Positions 33,711 to 43,306 are shown, numbered from the stretch's first letter. The stretch: 59,897 nucleotides of DNA from a bacterium (GCA_028277985.1 JANQFG010000147.1:1-59897); one strand, 5' to 3'. The notes: a model not told the origin generated them from the sequence alone. Made by a program: numbers and translations.

Positions 33711-34894
33711 CCGACCGTTCCCTCGTCATGACTCGGCAGCCAGACTCGGAAGGTCGTCCCTGCGCCCTGTCTGCTTTCGACCCGGATCATCCCCCCATGA
33801 GCCTCCACGATCTTCCTGGCGATCACCAGCCCGAGTCCTGTTCCTTCTTCCTTGGTTGTGTAGAAGGCCTCGAACAGGCTCTTCATCGCCTCTTCCGGGA
33901 TCCCGACTCCGGTGTCTTCGAACGTGAAGAGGAGGCCGCCGTTTCCTCCCCTCCCTTCCTCCCTTTCGAAGCCGGCCGGGCTCGATTCCATCCATTGAGA
34001 TATCACAGTGAGCCGTCCCCCCTCCGGCATGGCCTGGATTCCATTCATGATGATATTCAGAAAGAGCTGCTGGATTTTGTCCGCATCCAGGGGCATCGGT
34101 CTGGTTTCCTCCGGAAGCTCTTTGACGACTTCCACGCCTCGCTGTTTCGCTTCCCCCTGTGTGAGGACGAGAATCGTGTCCAGGAGCGCGTTCGGGTTGC
34201 ACGCCTCTTTTGCCAGCTTCTCCTGTCTCCTGAATCTCAACACGCTGCGCACGGTTCGATCGAGCCGTTCGATTTCCTTGACCAGTATTTCCAGGAAGGT
34301 GTGTTTCTCGTGGCCCTCCGGGAAATCATCTTCCAGGATCTCCACCGCCCCCTTGATGGAGCCGAGAGGGTTCATGAATTCGTGGGCAACGGTGGCGCTC
34401 AGCTCTCCAAGGGCGGATGTGGTCTCCTGCTGTCTCAACTTCTTTTCCAACCGCAGGAGTTGCGAGGATCTCACCTGCAGGTCCTGATACGCCTGTTCCA
34501 GTTCCTGTGACGTCCTGCGATACAGATCCCTCTGGCGGTTCGCCCGTTCCGCAAGCACACCGGTGAGGACGCCCACGACGTTGAAGAGTATGATCTCGAG
34601 GTACTTCTCCAACTCCATACTGGGCAGGATTTTCCATTGATAGAGAACGTGGGGCGCGTAGAGCAGACTTACCGAAATAGAGGACCCAAGCCCTCCTCGA
34701 AGACCAAACCAGAGGGCTGCGGCAAAGATGGGCAGATAGTAGAGCCTACGGTATATGGCGTGATAGAGGTGATGGTGCGTGTCCGTACTGTAGTGGGCAA
34801 TGGTGATCAGCAGGATGGAAGAGGCGATCAGGGCGATTCTTGTTTTCGCTTGCAGCGAGTAGGATTGCGCTGTCCGGTCTGCCGGGCTCTCCAT
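33707..34894 (-). CDS. membrane sensor histidine kinase
   Basis: Sensor kinase of 395 residues from ATG 34894 (GGGGGAGAG upstream). The N terminus has several helices (IALIASSILLITIAHY, LYYLPIFAAALWFGLRGG, IILFNVVGVLTGVLA), with a short external loop rich in histidine (His34, His40-42, His45) that may bind a metal. A coiled coil leads to the H box, AHEFMNPLGS (phospho-His171), then NIIMNGIQAMP, DTGVGI and GTGLGL of the ATPase. It lies divergent to the sigma54 regulator at 35053, its obvious partner, and upstream of the metal-efflux operon it probably governs. Confidence 0.92.
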   Translation of the reverse strand: MESPADRTAQSYSLQAKTRIALIASSILLITIAHYSTDTHHHLYHAIYRRLYYLPIFAAALWFGLRGGLGSSISVSLLYAPHVLYQWKILPSMELEKYLEIILFNVVGVLTGVLAERANRQRDLYRRTSQELEQAYQDLQVRSSQLLRLEKKLRQQETTSALGELSATVAHEFMNPLGSIKGAVEILEDDFPEGHEKHTFLEILVKEIERLDRTVRSVLRFRRQEKLAKEACNPNALLDTILVLTQGEAKQRGVEVVKELPEETRPMPLDADKIQQLFLNIIMNGIQAMPEGGRLTVISQWMESSPAGFEREEGRGGNGGLLFTFEDTGVGIPEEAMKSLFEAFYTTKEEGTGLGLVIARKIVEAHGGMIRVESRQGAGTTFRVWLPSHDEGTVG

Positions 34895-35052
34895 GGGCTC
34901 TCCCCCGTTACCTCCTGGAGATCGATTGGTAGCACTATCCAACCACCTTTCCACGAAAAAGGAAACCACTGGGCAAGGAGGCCCCCTCGGTTTTACTATG
35001 TGGCATCAAAATGGTATTGAGTTTTTCAGAATCTCAATCGTTGGGAAACGCC

Positions 35053-36444
35053 ATGGTCGCCCCTGCCCGAATCCTGTTGATCGATGACGACGAGAGCTTT
35101 CGGAGCATCCTCCAGTACAACCTCGAGCAGGCCGGCTACCAGGTTGTGAGCGTCCCGGACGGCAAGAAGGGGCTCAAGAAGCTGGAGGCGGGCTCCTTTC
35201 CCCTGGTGATCACGGACATCAGGATGCCGGGGATCGACGGGCTCGAGGTCCTGCGCAAAGTCAAAGACCGTTATCCGGAAACCCTCGTGATCATGATCAC
35301 GGCCCACGGCAGTATCGAAATGGCCGTGGAAGCGATGCGGGACGGTGCATATGACTACATCACCAAACCCCTGAACCGCGATGCCCTCCTGTTGACCCTG
35401 GAAAAGGCTCTTCAATACCGGACCCTGAAGGAAGAGAACCTGAGGCTCAAGCAGGAGCTGGGTGAACGGTTCCACGCCGATCAGATCGTGGGAACCTCCG
35501 GGCCGATGAGGGCCCTGGTCCAGCAGTTGAAGAGAGTTGCCGAGACGGATGCGACCGTGCTGATCACCGGTGAGACCGGCACCGGCAAGGAACTGGTTGC
35601 CCGTGCGATCCACTACCATAGCCGCAGGAAGAATGATCCCCTTCTTGCGATCAATTGTGCGGCTATTCCCCGAGACCTCCTCGAAAGCGAGCTGTTCGGT
35701 CACGCGAAGGGTGCGTTCACGGGCGCTGTCAGCGAACGGAAGGGCAAGCTCCATGCGGCGAACGGGGGGACGCTCTTTCTCGATGAGATAGGGAACATGG
35801 ACGTTTCCCTTCAAGCCAAGCTGCTCAGGGTCCTCGAAGACCAGCAGATCACCCGTATTGGTGAGGAGAAACCGATCCGGGTAGACGTAAGAGTGCTGGC
35901 AGCAACGAACAGGGATCTTCATGAAGCGGTACAGTCGGGCGAGTTTCGGGAAGACCTCTATTTCCGGCTCAACGTAATCCCCTTACAGCTTCCTCCCCTG
36001 CGGGAGCGCGAGGGAGACATCCCTCCCCTTGTCGAGCATTTCCTCGGAGCGGTTGCTCCCGGACGAGACATCAGGATCGATCCCGAGGTGCTGGAGGCCT
36101 TTGATACCTACCACTGGCCGGGCAACGTGAGGGAGCTCGAGAATGTGATCGAGCGCATGTTGATCTTCGAAACAGAGGACGCCCTGTCTGTTCGCGCTCT
36201 TCCACAGGAGATCCTCAAGGGCAGGTTGAAAATTCCGCTCGGAAAGGAGGGTTTCGTCCAGCTTCCGCCGGAGGGAATCTCTCTCGAGGCACTGGAGAGG
36301 GAGATCGTCGTCAAGGCCCTGGAGATCAACGGCTGGAATCAGGTCCGTGCGGCAAGATTCCTGGATGTGCCCCGCCACATACTGGTCTACCGCATCGAAA
36401 AGTATGGAATCAGGCCCAGGGACGGCAAACCTTCTGAAGAATAA
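35053..36444 (+). CDS. sigma54-dependent response regulator (NtrC type)
   Basis: Activator of 463 residues: receiver domain with acidic pocket Asp11-13 and phospho-acceptor Asp55 (VITDIRMPG); AAA+ domain with Walker A GETGTGKE at 173-180, GAFTGA sigma54 contact loop at 220-225, and GGTLFLDEIG; Fis-type HTH at the end (IVVKALEINGWNQVRAARFL). ATG 35053 fits the receiver domain start; an ATG at 35011 adds 14 residues that are not needed. It is divergent from the sensor kinase and immediately precedes a palindromic site and a sigma54 promoter, so it should activate the metal-efflux operon. Confidence 0.95.
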   Translation: MVAPARILLIDDDESFRSILQYNLEQAGYQVVSVPDGKKGLKKLEAGSFPLVITDIRMPGIDGLEVLRKVKDRYPETLVIMITAHGSIEMAVEAMRDGAYDYITKPLNRDALLLTLEKALQYRTLKEENLRLKQELGERFHADQIVGTSGPMRALVQQLKRVAETDATVLITGETGTGKELVARAIHYHSRRKNDPLLAINCAAIPRDLLESELFGHAKGAFTGAVSERKGKLHAANGGTLFLDEIGNMDVSLQAKLLRVLEDQQITRIGEEKPIRVDVRVLAATNRDLHEAVQSGEFREDLYFRLNVIPLQLPPLREREGDIPPLVEHFLGAVAPGRDIRIDPEVLEAFDTYHWPGNVRELENVIERMLIFETEDALSVRALPQEILKGRLKIPLGKEGFVQLPPEGISLEALEREIVVKALEINGWNQVRAARFLDVPRHILVYRIEKYGIRPRDGKPSEE

Positions 36445-36455
36445 CCCCCACTTCT

Positions 36456-36473
36456 TTGTAGAATATTCTACAA
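36456..36473. promoter_or_regulatory. palindromic upstream activator site
   Basis: TTGTAGAATATTCTACAA is an 18-base perfect palindrome. It is centred about 120 bases before the transcription start predicted from the sigma54 promoter, the usual distance for an enhancer of an NtrC-type activator. A half site, TTCTACAA, lies at 36549-36556. Confidence 0.65.
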
Positions 36474-36557
36474 TCTCCTCGAATCACCATCTTCGGATAT
36501 CTCGGAATAGCCATCTAAATATTTGTTATCATTATATAAAATTGCAGTTCTACAAAA

Positions 36558-36573
36558 TGGCATCCCTTGTGCA
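36558..36573 (+). promoter_or_regulatory. sigma54 promoter of metal-efflux operon
   Basis: TGGCATCCCTTGTGCA has the invariant GG and GC of the -24/-12 elements exactly 10 bases apart (consensus TGGCACG-N4-TTGCA). It lies 88 bases before the first efflux gene, in AT-rich DNA, and behind the sigma54 activator gene. Transcription would start near 36585. Confidence 0.75.
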
Positions 36574-36661
36574 AACCGGTTCATCGAACAAGCAAGGGGG
36601 CTTCTGTATCCGAAGCTCGAGAAATTGCTGTGAATCCTAGAAAAACACGAGGGAGACCGTC

Positions 36662-36934
36662 ATGAAGACATTTCTTGGAGTATGCGCCATTCTTTCCATC
36701 CTCATCTTTGGAGCCCTTGCCGCCACGGGTTCAACCCCAGCAGAAGAGGGGAAGGCCCAGACGCTGTGCCCGATCATGGGCGGTGCGATCGACAAGACCG
36801 CCTACGTCGATTACGAGGGAGAACGAGTCTACTTCTGCTGCATTGGGTGCAAAGGCACATTCCTCAAGGATCCCCAGAAGTATGTTGACAAGATGAAATC
36901 CGAGGGAATCGTCCTGGACGCCGCCGTAAAATGA
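36662..36934 (+). CDS. exported YHS-like metal-binding protein
   Basis: Small protein of 90 residues. A signal segment (FLGVCAILSILIFGALAATG) is followed by a YHS/TRASH-like fold: CPIMGG with Cys36, then VYFCCIGC with Cys59, Cys60 and Cys63, and a KDPQKYVDKM helix. Such domains bind soft metal ions in periplasmic proteins. It is the first gene of the sigma54-controlled efflux operon and nearly matches the Cys region of the last gene at 43332. Probable periplasmic metal chaperone or buffer. GAGGGAGA precedes the ATG. Confidence 0.85.
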   Translation: MKTFLGVCAILSILIFGALAATGSTPAEEGKAQTLCPIMGGAIDKTAYVDYEGERVYFCCIGCKGTFLKDPQKYVDKMKSEGIVLDAAVK

Positions 36935-36958
36935 GCGCGGCAGGACGGAGAGGACGCC

Positions 36959-38389
36959 ATGGGCAGAATGGGATGGATGGACAAGAGATTTTTCCGGCTG
37001 GCGGTTGTCCTCCCGGCGGCACTTGCGCTTTTGTCGGAGATACCGGCTCTTGCCGAGGCGCCTGACGCAGAGAGGACCGAGAAGCAGCTGCTGCATATCG
37101 ACAGGTCGTGGCGGGATTACAACAAGGTGCCATCGTTCTTCAGTGTGGTGGCGGAGGAGCCCGACGAATTCTTCTACCTGGAACCGGACGGCCTGAAACA
37201 GCTTGCAGAGACCGCTCTTGCTGAGAATCCTGAACTCAGACAGGCCGAAGCCGAGTGGCAGGCCCTCCTCAAGAAGGTTCGCAGAGTCTCTGCGCTGCCG
37301 GACCCGAATCTCGCGGTCACAGCCTTTCTGCAGAGTGTCGAGACACGGGTCGGGCCCCAGGAGGCGGTGCTTGCATTCACGCAAAGGCTGCCATGGTTCG
37401 GGAAGCTTTCGGCTGCGGGGCAGGCCGCGATGGAGGAGGCTCTCGCAAAGGCATGGGAGTACAGAAGCCTTCAAAGGGCTGTCGTTCTCGAAATCAAGAC
37501 TGCCTACTACGACCTGGTCTACCTGGCCGAGGCCCTGCAGATCACCGAGGAGGATCTGGCCACCCTTCGTCGGTACGAAGAGATCGCTCTCACACGGTAC
37601 GCAACGGGCAAGGGTATTCAACAGAACGTGGTAAAGGTACAGAGCGAGGCCACGAGGCTGAACGAAAGAAAGATCATCCTGGGAAGGCAGCGCGATGTGG
37701 CCGAGAGGAGGTTGGCAAGGCTCGCGGGCCGGCCCCGGACGGACTTCGCGTTCGATGCAGACGGACAGGACCTTCCTGCCGTGAAGGTGAGCCTCGAGGA
37801 CCTCTACCGGCGGGTACACGAGGGAAGGGAAGAGCTTCAGGCCCGTCTTCATGCGCTGAGGGCTCGGCAGGAAGACGTCCGGCTGGCCAGGAAGCAATAC
37901 TGGCCCGACCTCACGCTCGGGTTCAACTACGTCATCGTGGGCGATCGGAAGGATCCCGCGGGCATTCTCAACCCTCCGGAGGACGATGGGAAAGACGCGG
38001 TCGGAGTCCTGGCCAGCATCAACCTGCCGATCTGGTACCACAAGGTGCGTGCCGGAGTGGACGAGGCGAGGCTCAGGGAGATGCAGGCAAGGGCCGCATA
38101 CGCAAGGCAGGAAGACAGCGTGCTCTTCGAGGTCCAGGACGCCTACATCCGCTTGGAGAGCCTGCTGGAGCAGTGGCGTCTCTACGAAGACACGCTGATT
38201 CCCCAGGCGGAGCAGTCGCGGGATTCATCCGAGGCCGCCTACAAGACCGGGAAACTCACCTTTCTCGAGTTGCTGGACAGTGAACGCTTCCTTCTGAATG
38301 TTCGGTACGGCTATGCAAAGGTGAAATCCGAATACCTGACCGCATTGGCGGGCATGGAAAGGGCACTGGGTGTCAGTTTCCCGTCCTGA
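36959..38389 (+). CDS. TolC-family outer-membrane efflux channel
   Basis: Outer-membrane factor of 476 residues, normal length. A signal peptide follows an alternative early start (ATG at 36974 is also possible); GGAGAGGAC supports 36959. TolC repeats are recognised in AETALAENPELRQAEAEW, the coiled-coil helices and the second copy after VHEGREELQARLHALRARQED, ending in LLDSERFLLNVRYGYAKVKSEYLTAL. It forms the exit duct of a tripartite pump with the adaptor and RND proteins encoded next. Only 24 bases separate it from the preceding YHS gene. Confidence 0.93.
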   Translation: MGRMGWMDKRFFRLAVVLPAALALLSEIPALAEAPDAERTEKQLLHIDRSWRDYNKVPSFFSVVAEEPDEFFYLEPDGLKQLAETALAENPELRQAEAEWQALLKKVRRVSALPDPNLAVTAFLQSVETRVGPQEAVLAFTQRLPWFGKLSAAGQAAMEEALAKAWEYRSLQRAVVLEIKTAYYDLVYLAEALQITEEDLATLRRYEEIALTRYATGKGIQQNVVKVQSEATRLNERKIILGRQRDVAERRLARLAGRPRTDFAFDADGQDLPAVKVSLEDLYRRVHEGREELQARLHALRARQEDVRLARKQYWPDLTLGFNYVIVGDRKDPAGILNPPEDDGKDAVGVLASINLPIWYHKVRAGVDEARLREMQARAAYARQEDSVLFEVQDAYIRLESLLEQWRLYEDTLIPQAEQSRDSSEAAYKTGKLTFLELLDSERFLLNVRYGYAKVKSEYLTALAGMERALGVSFPS

Positions 38390-38405
38390 TGAGGAGTAGC
38401 TCCAC

Positions 38406-40052
38406 ATGGGTGAAGAACAAGAAACGAGACCCGGGCAAGACCCTCTTGCACTGCCACCGCCGAGCCCTAGGATGAAGGCTTTTTCCCTGGCCGTGTTCTT
38501 CCTGTTCGGCTTCGCCCTTGGGGCTTTCGTGTTCTGGAACCCCTTCTCGGTTTCCTGGCTGCCCGGGGGGGGCGGGGAACACGTTCACGAACAGATGGAG
38601 GGGCAATCCTCGGAAGAGGCCCACACACAGTTGTTGACCTGTCCCATGCATCCGGAAGTCGTTGAGGAAGAGCCGGTGCCCTGTCCCATCTGCAACATGA
38701 AGCTCGTCCCCTTGAGCCGGGAGGATGAAAAGAGCCAACCACGAATTTCGGAAAAAGAGACGGCCAAGCTCTGGACCTGTCCCATGCATCCGGAAGTCGT
38801 TGAAAAAGAGCCGGTGCCCTGTCCGATCTGCCACATGAAGCTCGTCCCCTTGAGCCGGGAGGATCAGGAGAGCGGACCGAAAGTGTCGGAAGAACAGGCG
38901 GCCCGGCTATGGACCTGTCCCATGCATCCGGAAGTCATTGAAAGGGAGCCGGGGCTCTGTCCGGTCTGCCACATGAAGCTCGTGGAGATGGACAGGCAGG
39001 AGGGGGTGGGTAAGGAAGAGGGCACAGTCAAAATCGATCCGGAGATCGTTCAGAAGATCGGCGTGCGTACGGAACATGTCAGGGTGGGGGAACTGCGGTC
39101 CGCGATCCGCACGTTGGGAATCCTCGACTACAACGAGAAGAACATCTTCCTGGTCAATACGAAGTTCGACGGGTGGATCGAGAAGGTCCACGTGAACTAC
39201 ATCGGCGAGAAGGTACGGAAGGGCCAAAAGCTTTTTGAAGTGTACAGCCCCGAGCTCGTCTCCACTCAGGAGGAGTACCTCAGCGCGGTGAGCTACCTGG
39301 AGAGGATGAAGGCTGCCGGGAACCGCGAAGCGATCGAGCGGGCCCGCGCACTCAAGGAGGCGACCGGAAAAAGGCTCGCCTACTGGGATGTGACCGAGGC
39401 GCAAATCCGGAGGCTGGAGGAGAGCGGCGAGGTCCAGAAGCGGCTGACCATCGTCTCCCCTGCGAGCGGGGTCGTGGTGGAGAAGATGTCTGCGGCCCTG
39501 GAAGGAATGTACGCAAAGGCGGGCATGAACCTCTACAAGATCGCCGACCTTTCCTCGGTGTGGGTACACGCGGACGTTTACGAGTCGGAACGTGCCCGGG
39601 TGCGCCCCGGCCTGGAGGCCGAAGTGGTGTTGCCCTTTCTTCCCGGCAAGACCTTTACGGGTGAGGTTCTGTTCCTCCAGCCGTTTCTCACCGAGAAGAC
39701 CCGGACCGTGAAGGCGTGCATCGAGATCAAGAATGAGGGCGGCAGACTGGAGCCGGGCATGTACGCTCAGGTGAAGATCAAGCCCGCGGCACCGGGAAAG
39801 GTCGTGCTTGTCCCGGAGGACGCCGTCATACGGACCGGGGAGAGAAGCCTGGTCTTCCTTGACCTTGGTGAAGGGAGATTCCTGCCGCGGGAGGTGGAAC
39901 TGGGCCGTAAAGGGGAAAGAGAGTACGAGGTGAGAAGCGGTCTCGCCGGCGATGAGAAAGTGGTGGTGAGCGCGCAGTTCCTTCTCGATTCGGAAAGCCG
40001 GCTGCAGGAGTTCCTTCGGAAGCTGACGACGCAGCCGCGGGAAGACGAGTGA
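38406..40052 (+). CDS. CusB-type metal-efflux adaptor with three heavy-metal-binding repeats
   Basis: Periplasmic adaptor of 548 residues. One N-terminal helix (FSLAVFFLFGFALGAFVFW) anchors it. Then come three heavy-metal-binding domains with motif TCPMHPEV ... PCPIC(N/H)MKLV starting near residues 79, 125 and 171, an exact 46-residue period. The rest is the CusB plan: barrel-sandwich (GWIEKVHVNYIGEKV), alpha-hairpin (AVSYLERMKAAG), beta-barrel and membrane-proximal domain (VPEDAVIRTGERSLV). The triple domain should catch several metal ions (Cu(I)/Ag(I) or Zn) and pass them to the pump. Its TGA stop overlaps the pump ATG by one base. Confidence 0.93.
   Translation: MGEEQETRPGQDPLALPPPSPRMKAFSLAVFFLFGFALGAFVFWNPFSVSWLPGGGGEHVHEQMEGQSSEEAHTQLLTCPMHPEVVEEEPVPCPICNMKLVPLSREDEKSQPRISEKETAKLWTCPMHPEVVEKEPVPCPICHMKLVPLSREDQESGPKVSEEQAARLWTCPMHPEVIEREPGLCPVCHMKLVEMDRQEGVGKEEGTVKIDPEIVQKIGVRTEHVRVGELRSAIRTLGILDYNEKNIFLVNTKFDGWIEKVHVNYIGEKVRKGQKLFEVYSPELVSTQEEYLSAVSYLERMKAAGNREAIERARALKEATGKRLAYWDVTEAQIRRLEESGEVQKRLTIVSPASGVVVEKMSAALEGMYAKAGMNLYKIADLSSVWVHADVYESERARVRPGLEAEVVLPFLPGKTFTGEVLFLQPFLTEKTRTVKACIEIKNEGGRLEPGMYAQVKIKPAAPGKVVLVPEDAVIRTGERSLVFLDLGEGRFLPREVELGRKGEREYEVRSGLAGDEKVVVSAQFLLDSESRLQEFLRKLTTQPREDE
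38637..39000 (+). repeat. three tandem 138-base repeats
   Basis: The coding segments for the three metal-binding domains recur every 138 bases, with their Cys codon at 38640, 38778 and 38916. Copies one and two are nearly identical over most of the unit; copy three is more diverged at its end. This is a recent in-frame tandem duplication. Confidence 0.85.
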
Positions 40053-43000
40053 TGGTCGAAAGAATCATCGAGTACTCGATCCGGAACAAGTTCTTCGTGC
40101 TCCTCGTGACCGGCGTGGTGATCGCCGGCGGGATTTACTCGATGGTCAACCTTCCGCTCGATGCGATCCCGGATCTCTCGGATGTACAGGTCATCATCTA
40201 TACGGAATTTCCAGGTCAGGCCCCGCAGGTCGTGGAGGACCAGGTCACCTACCCCCTGACCACGACGATGCTTGCCGTCCCGCATGCCAAGTCGGTCCGG
40301 GGATACTCCTTCTTCGGATTCTCTCTCGTCTACATCATCTTCGAGGACGGCACCGACCTCTACTGGGCCCGAAGCCGGGTGCTGGAATCCCTGTCAGCGA
40401 TCCAGGCCCGTCTGCCTGCAAGAGCGCGCGCGCAAATGGGACCGGATGCAACCGGCGTGGGGTGGGTGTACCAGTATGCCCTGGTTTCTGAGGAGCACAC
40501 GCTTCAGGAGCTTCGCTCGCTCCAGGACTGGTTTCTCCGCTACGAGCTGGTGAGCGTGGAAGGGGTGGCCGAGGTCGCAAGCGTGGGAGGATATGTCAAG
40601 CAATACCAGATCACCGTGGACCCGGTGAAGCTCCAGGCCTACGGCCTGCCTCTGAGCCGGCTCAAGCAGGCGGTGCAAAGAAGCAACATAGACGTGGGGG
40701 GCCGCCTGATCGAGATGAGCGAACGGGAATTCATGGTGCGAGGGCGAGGGTACATCAGGTCCATCAGCGATCTGGAGATGATCCCCGTCGGTGTGAGCGG
40801 GAAAGGCACCCCGGTGCTCGTTCGAGACGTGGCGGACGTAGCTCTCGGACCCGAGTTGCGGCGGGGACTGGCCGAGCTCGACGGGCAGGGTGAGGTGGTG
40901 GGCGGTATCGTGGTCATGCGCCTGGGGGAAAACGCCCTGGCAACCATCGACCGGGTGAAGAAAAGACTCAAGCAGGTGCAGAAAGGTCTTCCGGAAGGTG
41001 TGGAAATCTTGCCCGTGTACGACCGGTCCACCCTGATCGAGAGGGCGATCGACACGCTCAGCCGAAAACTGAGCCAGGAGATGCTGGTCGTGGCCCTGGT
41101 CTGTATCGCCTTCCTCCTGCATTTCCGCAGCGCCTTTGTCTCCATCTTCACGCTGCCCACGGGGATCCTGGTCTCCTTCATCATCATGTATCTGCTCGAC
41201 ATCAACGCGAACATCATGAGCCTCGGCGGGATTGCAATTGCCATCGGCGTGATGGTCGACGCTTCGGTGGTGATGGTGGAAAACGCACACAAGCACCTGG
41301 AGCGCGCGGCCCGCGGGGAATCCCCCGGCAAGAGCCACGACGAGATCATGATCGAGGCGGCGAAGGAGGTCGGGCCTGCGTTGTTCTTCTCTCTTCTCAT
41401 CATCACGCTGTCCTTCCTCCCTGTCTTCACGTTGCAGGCACAGGAGGGCAGGCTGTTCCGGCCCCTGGCCTTTACCAAGACCTTTGCGATGGCGGCCGCG
41501 TCGGTCATCGCTATCACGATCATCCCGGTTCTCATGAGCCTGTTCGTCCGGGGAAGGATTCCACGCGAAGAAAGGAACCCGATCAGCCGCTTCTTCATCC
41601 GGGTCTACCGACCCTGCATCGAGTTTGTTCTCAGGTTCCCGAGGACCGTGATCCTGGTTGCGATCCTCGTCCTGGCCATGACCTGGTTTCCCCTGAAGAG
41701 GCTCGGGAGCGAATTCATGCCGCCCCTTTACGAAGGGGATTTCCTCTGGATGCCGACCACCGATCCCGGCATCTCGATCACCAAGGCGAGAGAGATCCTC
41801 CAGCAGACCGACAAGATCATTGCGAGTTTCCCGGAGGTGGGCCGCGTATTCGGCAAGATCGGCCGAGCCGAAACATCCACGGACCCGGCCCCGCTGAGCA
41901 TGATCGAGACGACCATCCAGGTCCTGCCCCCCGAGGACTGGCCAAAGAAGGAGCGGGACCGCTGGTACTCGGGTCTGCCGTTGCCCGAATGGTTGAAACA
42001 GCAGCTCAGCCGCCTCTGGCCCGACACCGAACCTGCCAGGACACCCGAGGAGCTGGATCGGGCCATCAATGATGCGATCCGGTTCCCCGGTCTCACGAGC
42101 GCGGCCATGGAAGGACCCATCAAGATTCGGCTGGACATGCTGTCAACCGGAATACGTTCGCCCGTGGGTATCAAGATCGCGGGACCCGATCTCGAGGTGT
42201 TGGAGGATCTTGCCTCCGAGGTGGCTGCGATTCTGCGGGACGTGCCGGGAACGGTGTCCGTCTATCCGGACAAGTCCTTTGGCGGCCACTATCTGGACAT
42301 CGACATCGATCGCGACCGGGCAAGCCGCTACGGGCTCCAGGTGCAGGACGTCCAGGACATGGTCCTCTCGGCAATCGGGGGGATGAACGTAACCGAGACC
42401 GTCGAAGGACTGGAGCGCTACCCGGTCAATCTCCGCTACGGCCGTGACTTCCGTGACAACCTGGAGGCCCTGGGTCGGGTGCTCGTGCCGAGCCCCGGCG
42501 GACAGCAGGTTCCGCTGAGGCAGGTGGCCTCGCTCAAGCTCGTGCAGGGCCCTCCGGCCATCAAGAGCGAGAATGCCCGGTTGAACGCATGGATTCAGAT
42601 CAACATCCGGGACGTGGACCTCGGCACATACGTGAAAGAAGCCAGGGACGCGGTCGACGCCCACGTTCAGATTCCGACCGGGTACACCCTGAAATGGAGC
42701 GGACGGTTCGAGTACATGGAGCGGGCCCAGAAAAGACTGCAGGTCCTCGTTCCCCTCACACTGGCCATCATCTTCGTTCTGCTCTACGTCCACTTCCGGA
42801 ATGTTACCGAGACTCTGATCCTGCTCGCATCGATTCCTTTCGCTGTGGTGGGCGGGGTCTGGCTGATGTATATCCTCGGATACAACATGAGCATCGCCTC
42901 GGGGGTGGGATTCATAGCCCTGGCAGGGCTGGCCGTGGAGACAGGGGTTGTCATGCTGGTGTACCTGGACGAGGTGCACCAGCGGCAGAAGAGGGAAGGG

Positions 43001-43306
43001 AGGCTGAACTCGATCAAGGACATCTACGAGGGAATCATCGAGGGCGCAGTGATGAGGGTGCGGCCCAAACTGATGGCCGTGTCCACCACCTTCCTCGGCC
43101 TACTGCCGATCATGATCGGTAATGTCTTCGAGAGCGGATCGTCCGTCATGAAGCGTATTGCTGCACCCATGGTGGGCGGGCTGATCACGGATTCGATCCT
43201 TACCCTGCTGATCCTGCCGGCCGTGTACATGGTCTGGAAGCGCTGGGAATTCCGACGGGAGTATTGCCGTGCCGGGCAAAAACCGCTAAAAGAGTACAAG
43301 GCGTGA
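40052..43306 (+). CDS. CusA/CzcA-family heavy-metal RND efflux pump
   Basis: Inner-membrane RND transporter of 1084 residues, full length for the HME group. Start ATG 40052 overlaps the adaptor stop (TGATG). Marks: IRNKFFVLLVTGVVIAGG (helix 1), DAIPDLSDVQVIIYTE, the helix-4 proton relay GGIAIAIGVMVDASVVMVEN, two large periplasmic loops, the second half beginning at FPRTVILVAILVLA, and the final ITDSILTLLILPAVYMVW. It exports Cu(I)/Ag(I) or divalent cations using the proton gradient, as a trimer with the adaptor and TolC. Metal choice is not decided by the sequence seen here; the adaptor favours Cu/Ag. Confidence 0.96.
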   Translation: MVERIIEYSIRNKFFVLLVTGVVIAGGIYSMVNLPLDAIPDLSDVQVIIYTEFPGQAPQVVEDQVTYPLTTTMLAVPHAKSVRGYSFFGFSLVYIIFEDGTDLYWARSRVLESLSAIQARLPARARAQMGPDATGVGWVYQYALVSEEHTLQELRSLQDWFLRYELVSVEGVAEVASVGGYVKQYQITVDPVKLQAYGLPLSRLKQAVQRSNIDVGGRLIEMSEREFMVRGRGYIRSISDLEMIPVGVSGKGTPVLVRDVADVALGPELRRGLAELDGQGEVVGGIVVMRLGENALATIDRVKKRLKQVQKGLPEGVEILPVYDRSTLIERAIDTLSRKLSQEMLVVALVCIAFLLHFRSAFVSIFTLPTGILVSFIIMYLLDINANIMSLGGIAIAIGVMVDASVVMVENAHKHLERAARGESPGKSHDEIMIEAAKEVGPALFFSLLIITLSFLPVFTLQAQEGRLFRPLAFTKTFAMAAASVIAITIIPVLMSLFVRGRIPREERNPISRFFIRVYRPCIEFVLRFPRTVILVAILVLAMTWFPLKRLGSEFMPPLYEGDFLWMPTTDPGISITKAREILQQTDKIIASFPEVGRVFGKIGRAETSTDPAPLSMIETTIQVLPPEDWPKKERDRWYSGLPLPEWLKQQLSRLWPDTEPARTPEELDRAINDAIRFPGLTSAAMEGPIKIRLDMLSTGIRSPVGIKIAGPDLEVLEDLASEVAAILRDVPGTVSVYPDKSFGGHYLDIDIDRDRASRYGLQVQDVQDMVLSAIGGMNVTETVEGLERYPVNLRYGRDFRDNLEALGRVLVPSPGGQQVPLRQVASLKLVQGPPAIKSENARLNAWIQINIRDVDLGTYVKEARDAVDAHVQIPTGYTLKWSGRFEYMERAQKRLQVLVPLTLAIIFVLLYVHFRNVTETLILLASIPFAVVGGVWLMYILGYNMSIASGVGFIALAGLAVETGVVMLVYLDEVHQRQKREGRLNSIKDIYEGIIEGAVMRVRPKLMAVSTTFLGLLPIMIGNVFESGSSVMKRIAAPMVGGLITDSILTLLILPAVYMVWKRWEFRREYCRAGQKPLKEYKA

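Noticed and set aside
35001..35016. Possible second sigma54 promoter (TGGCATCAAAATGGTA) upstream of the response regulator
   Set aside because: The spacing is right, but the -12 dinucleotide is GT instead of the almost invariant GC.
38637..39000. Regular 138-base repeats considered as a CRISPR-like array
   Set aside because: They are in-frame coding repeats of a metal-binding domain, with no spacers.
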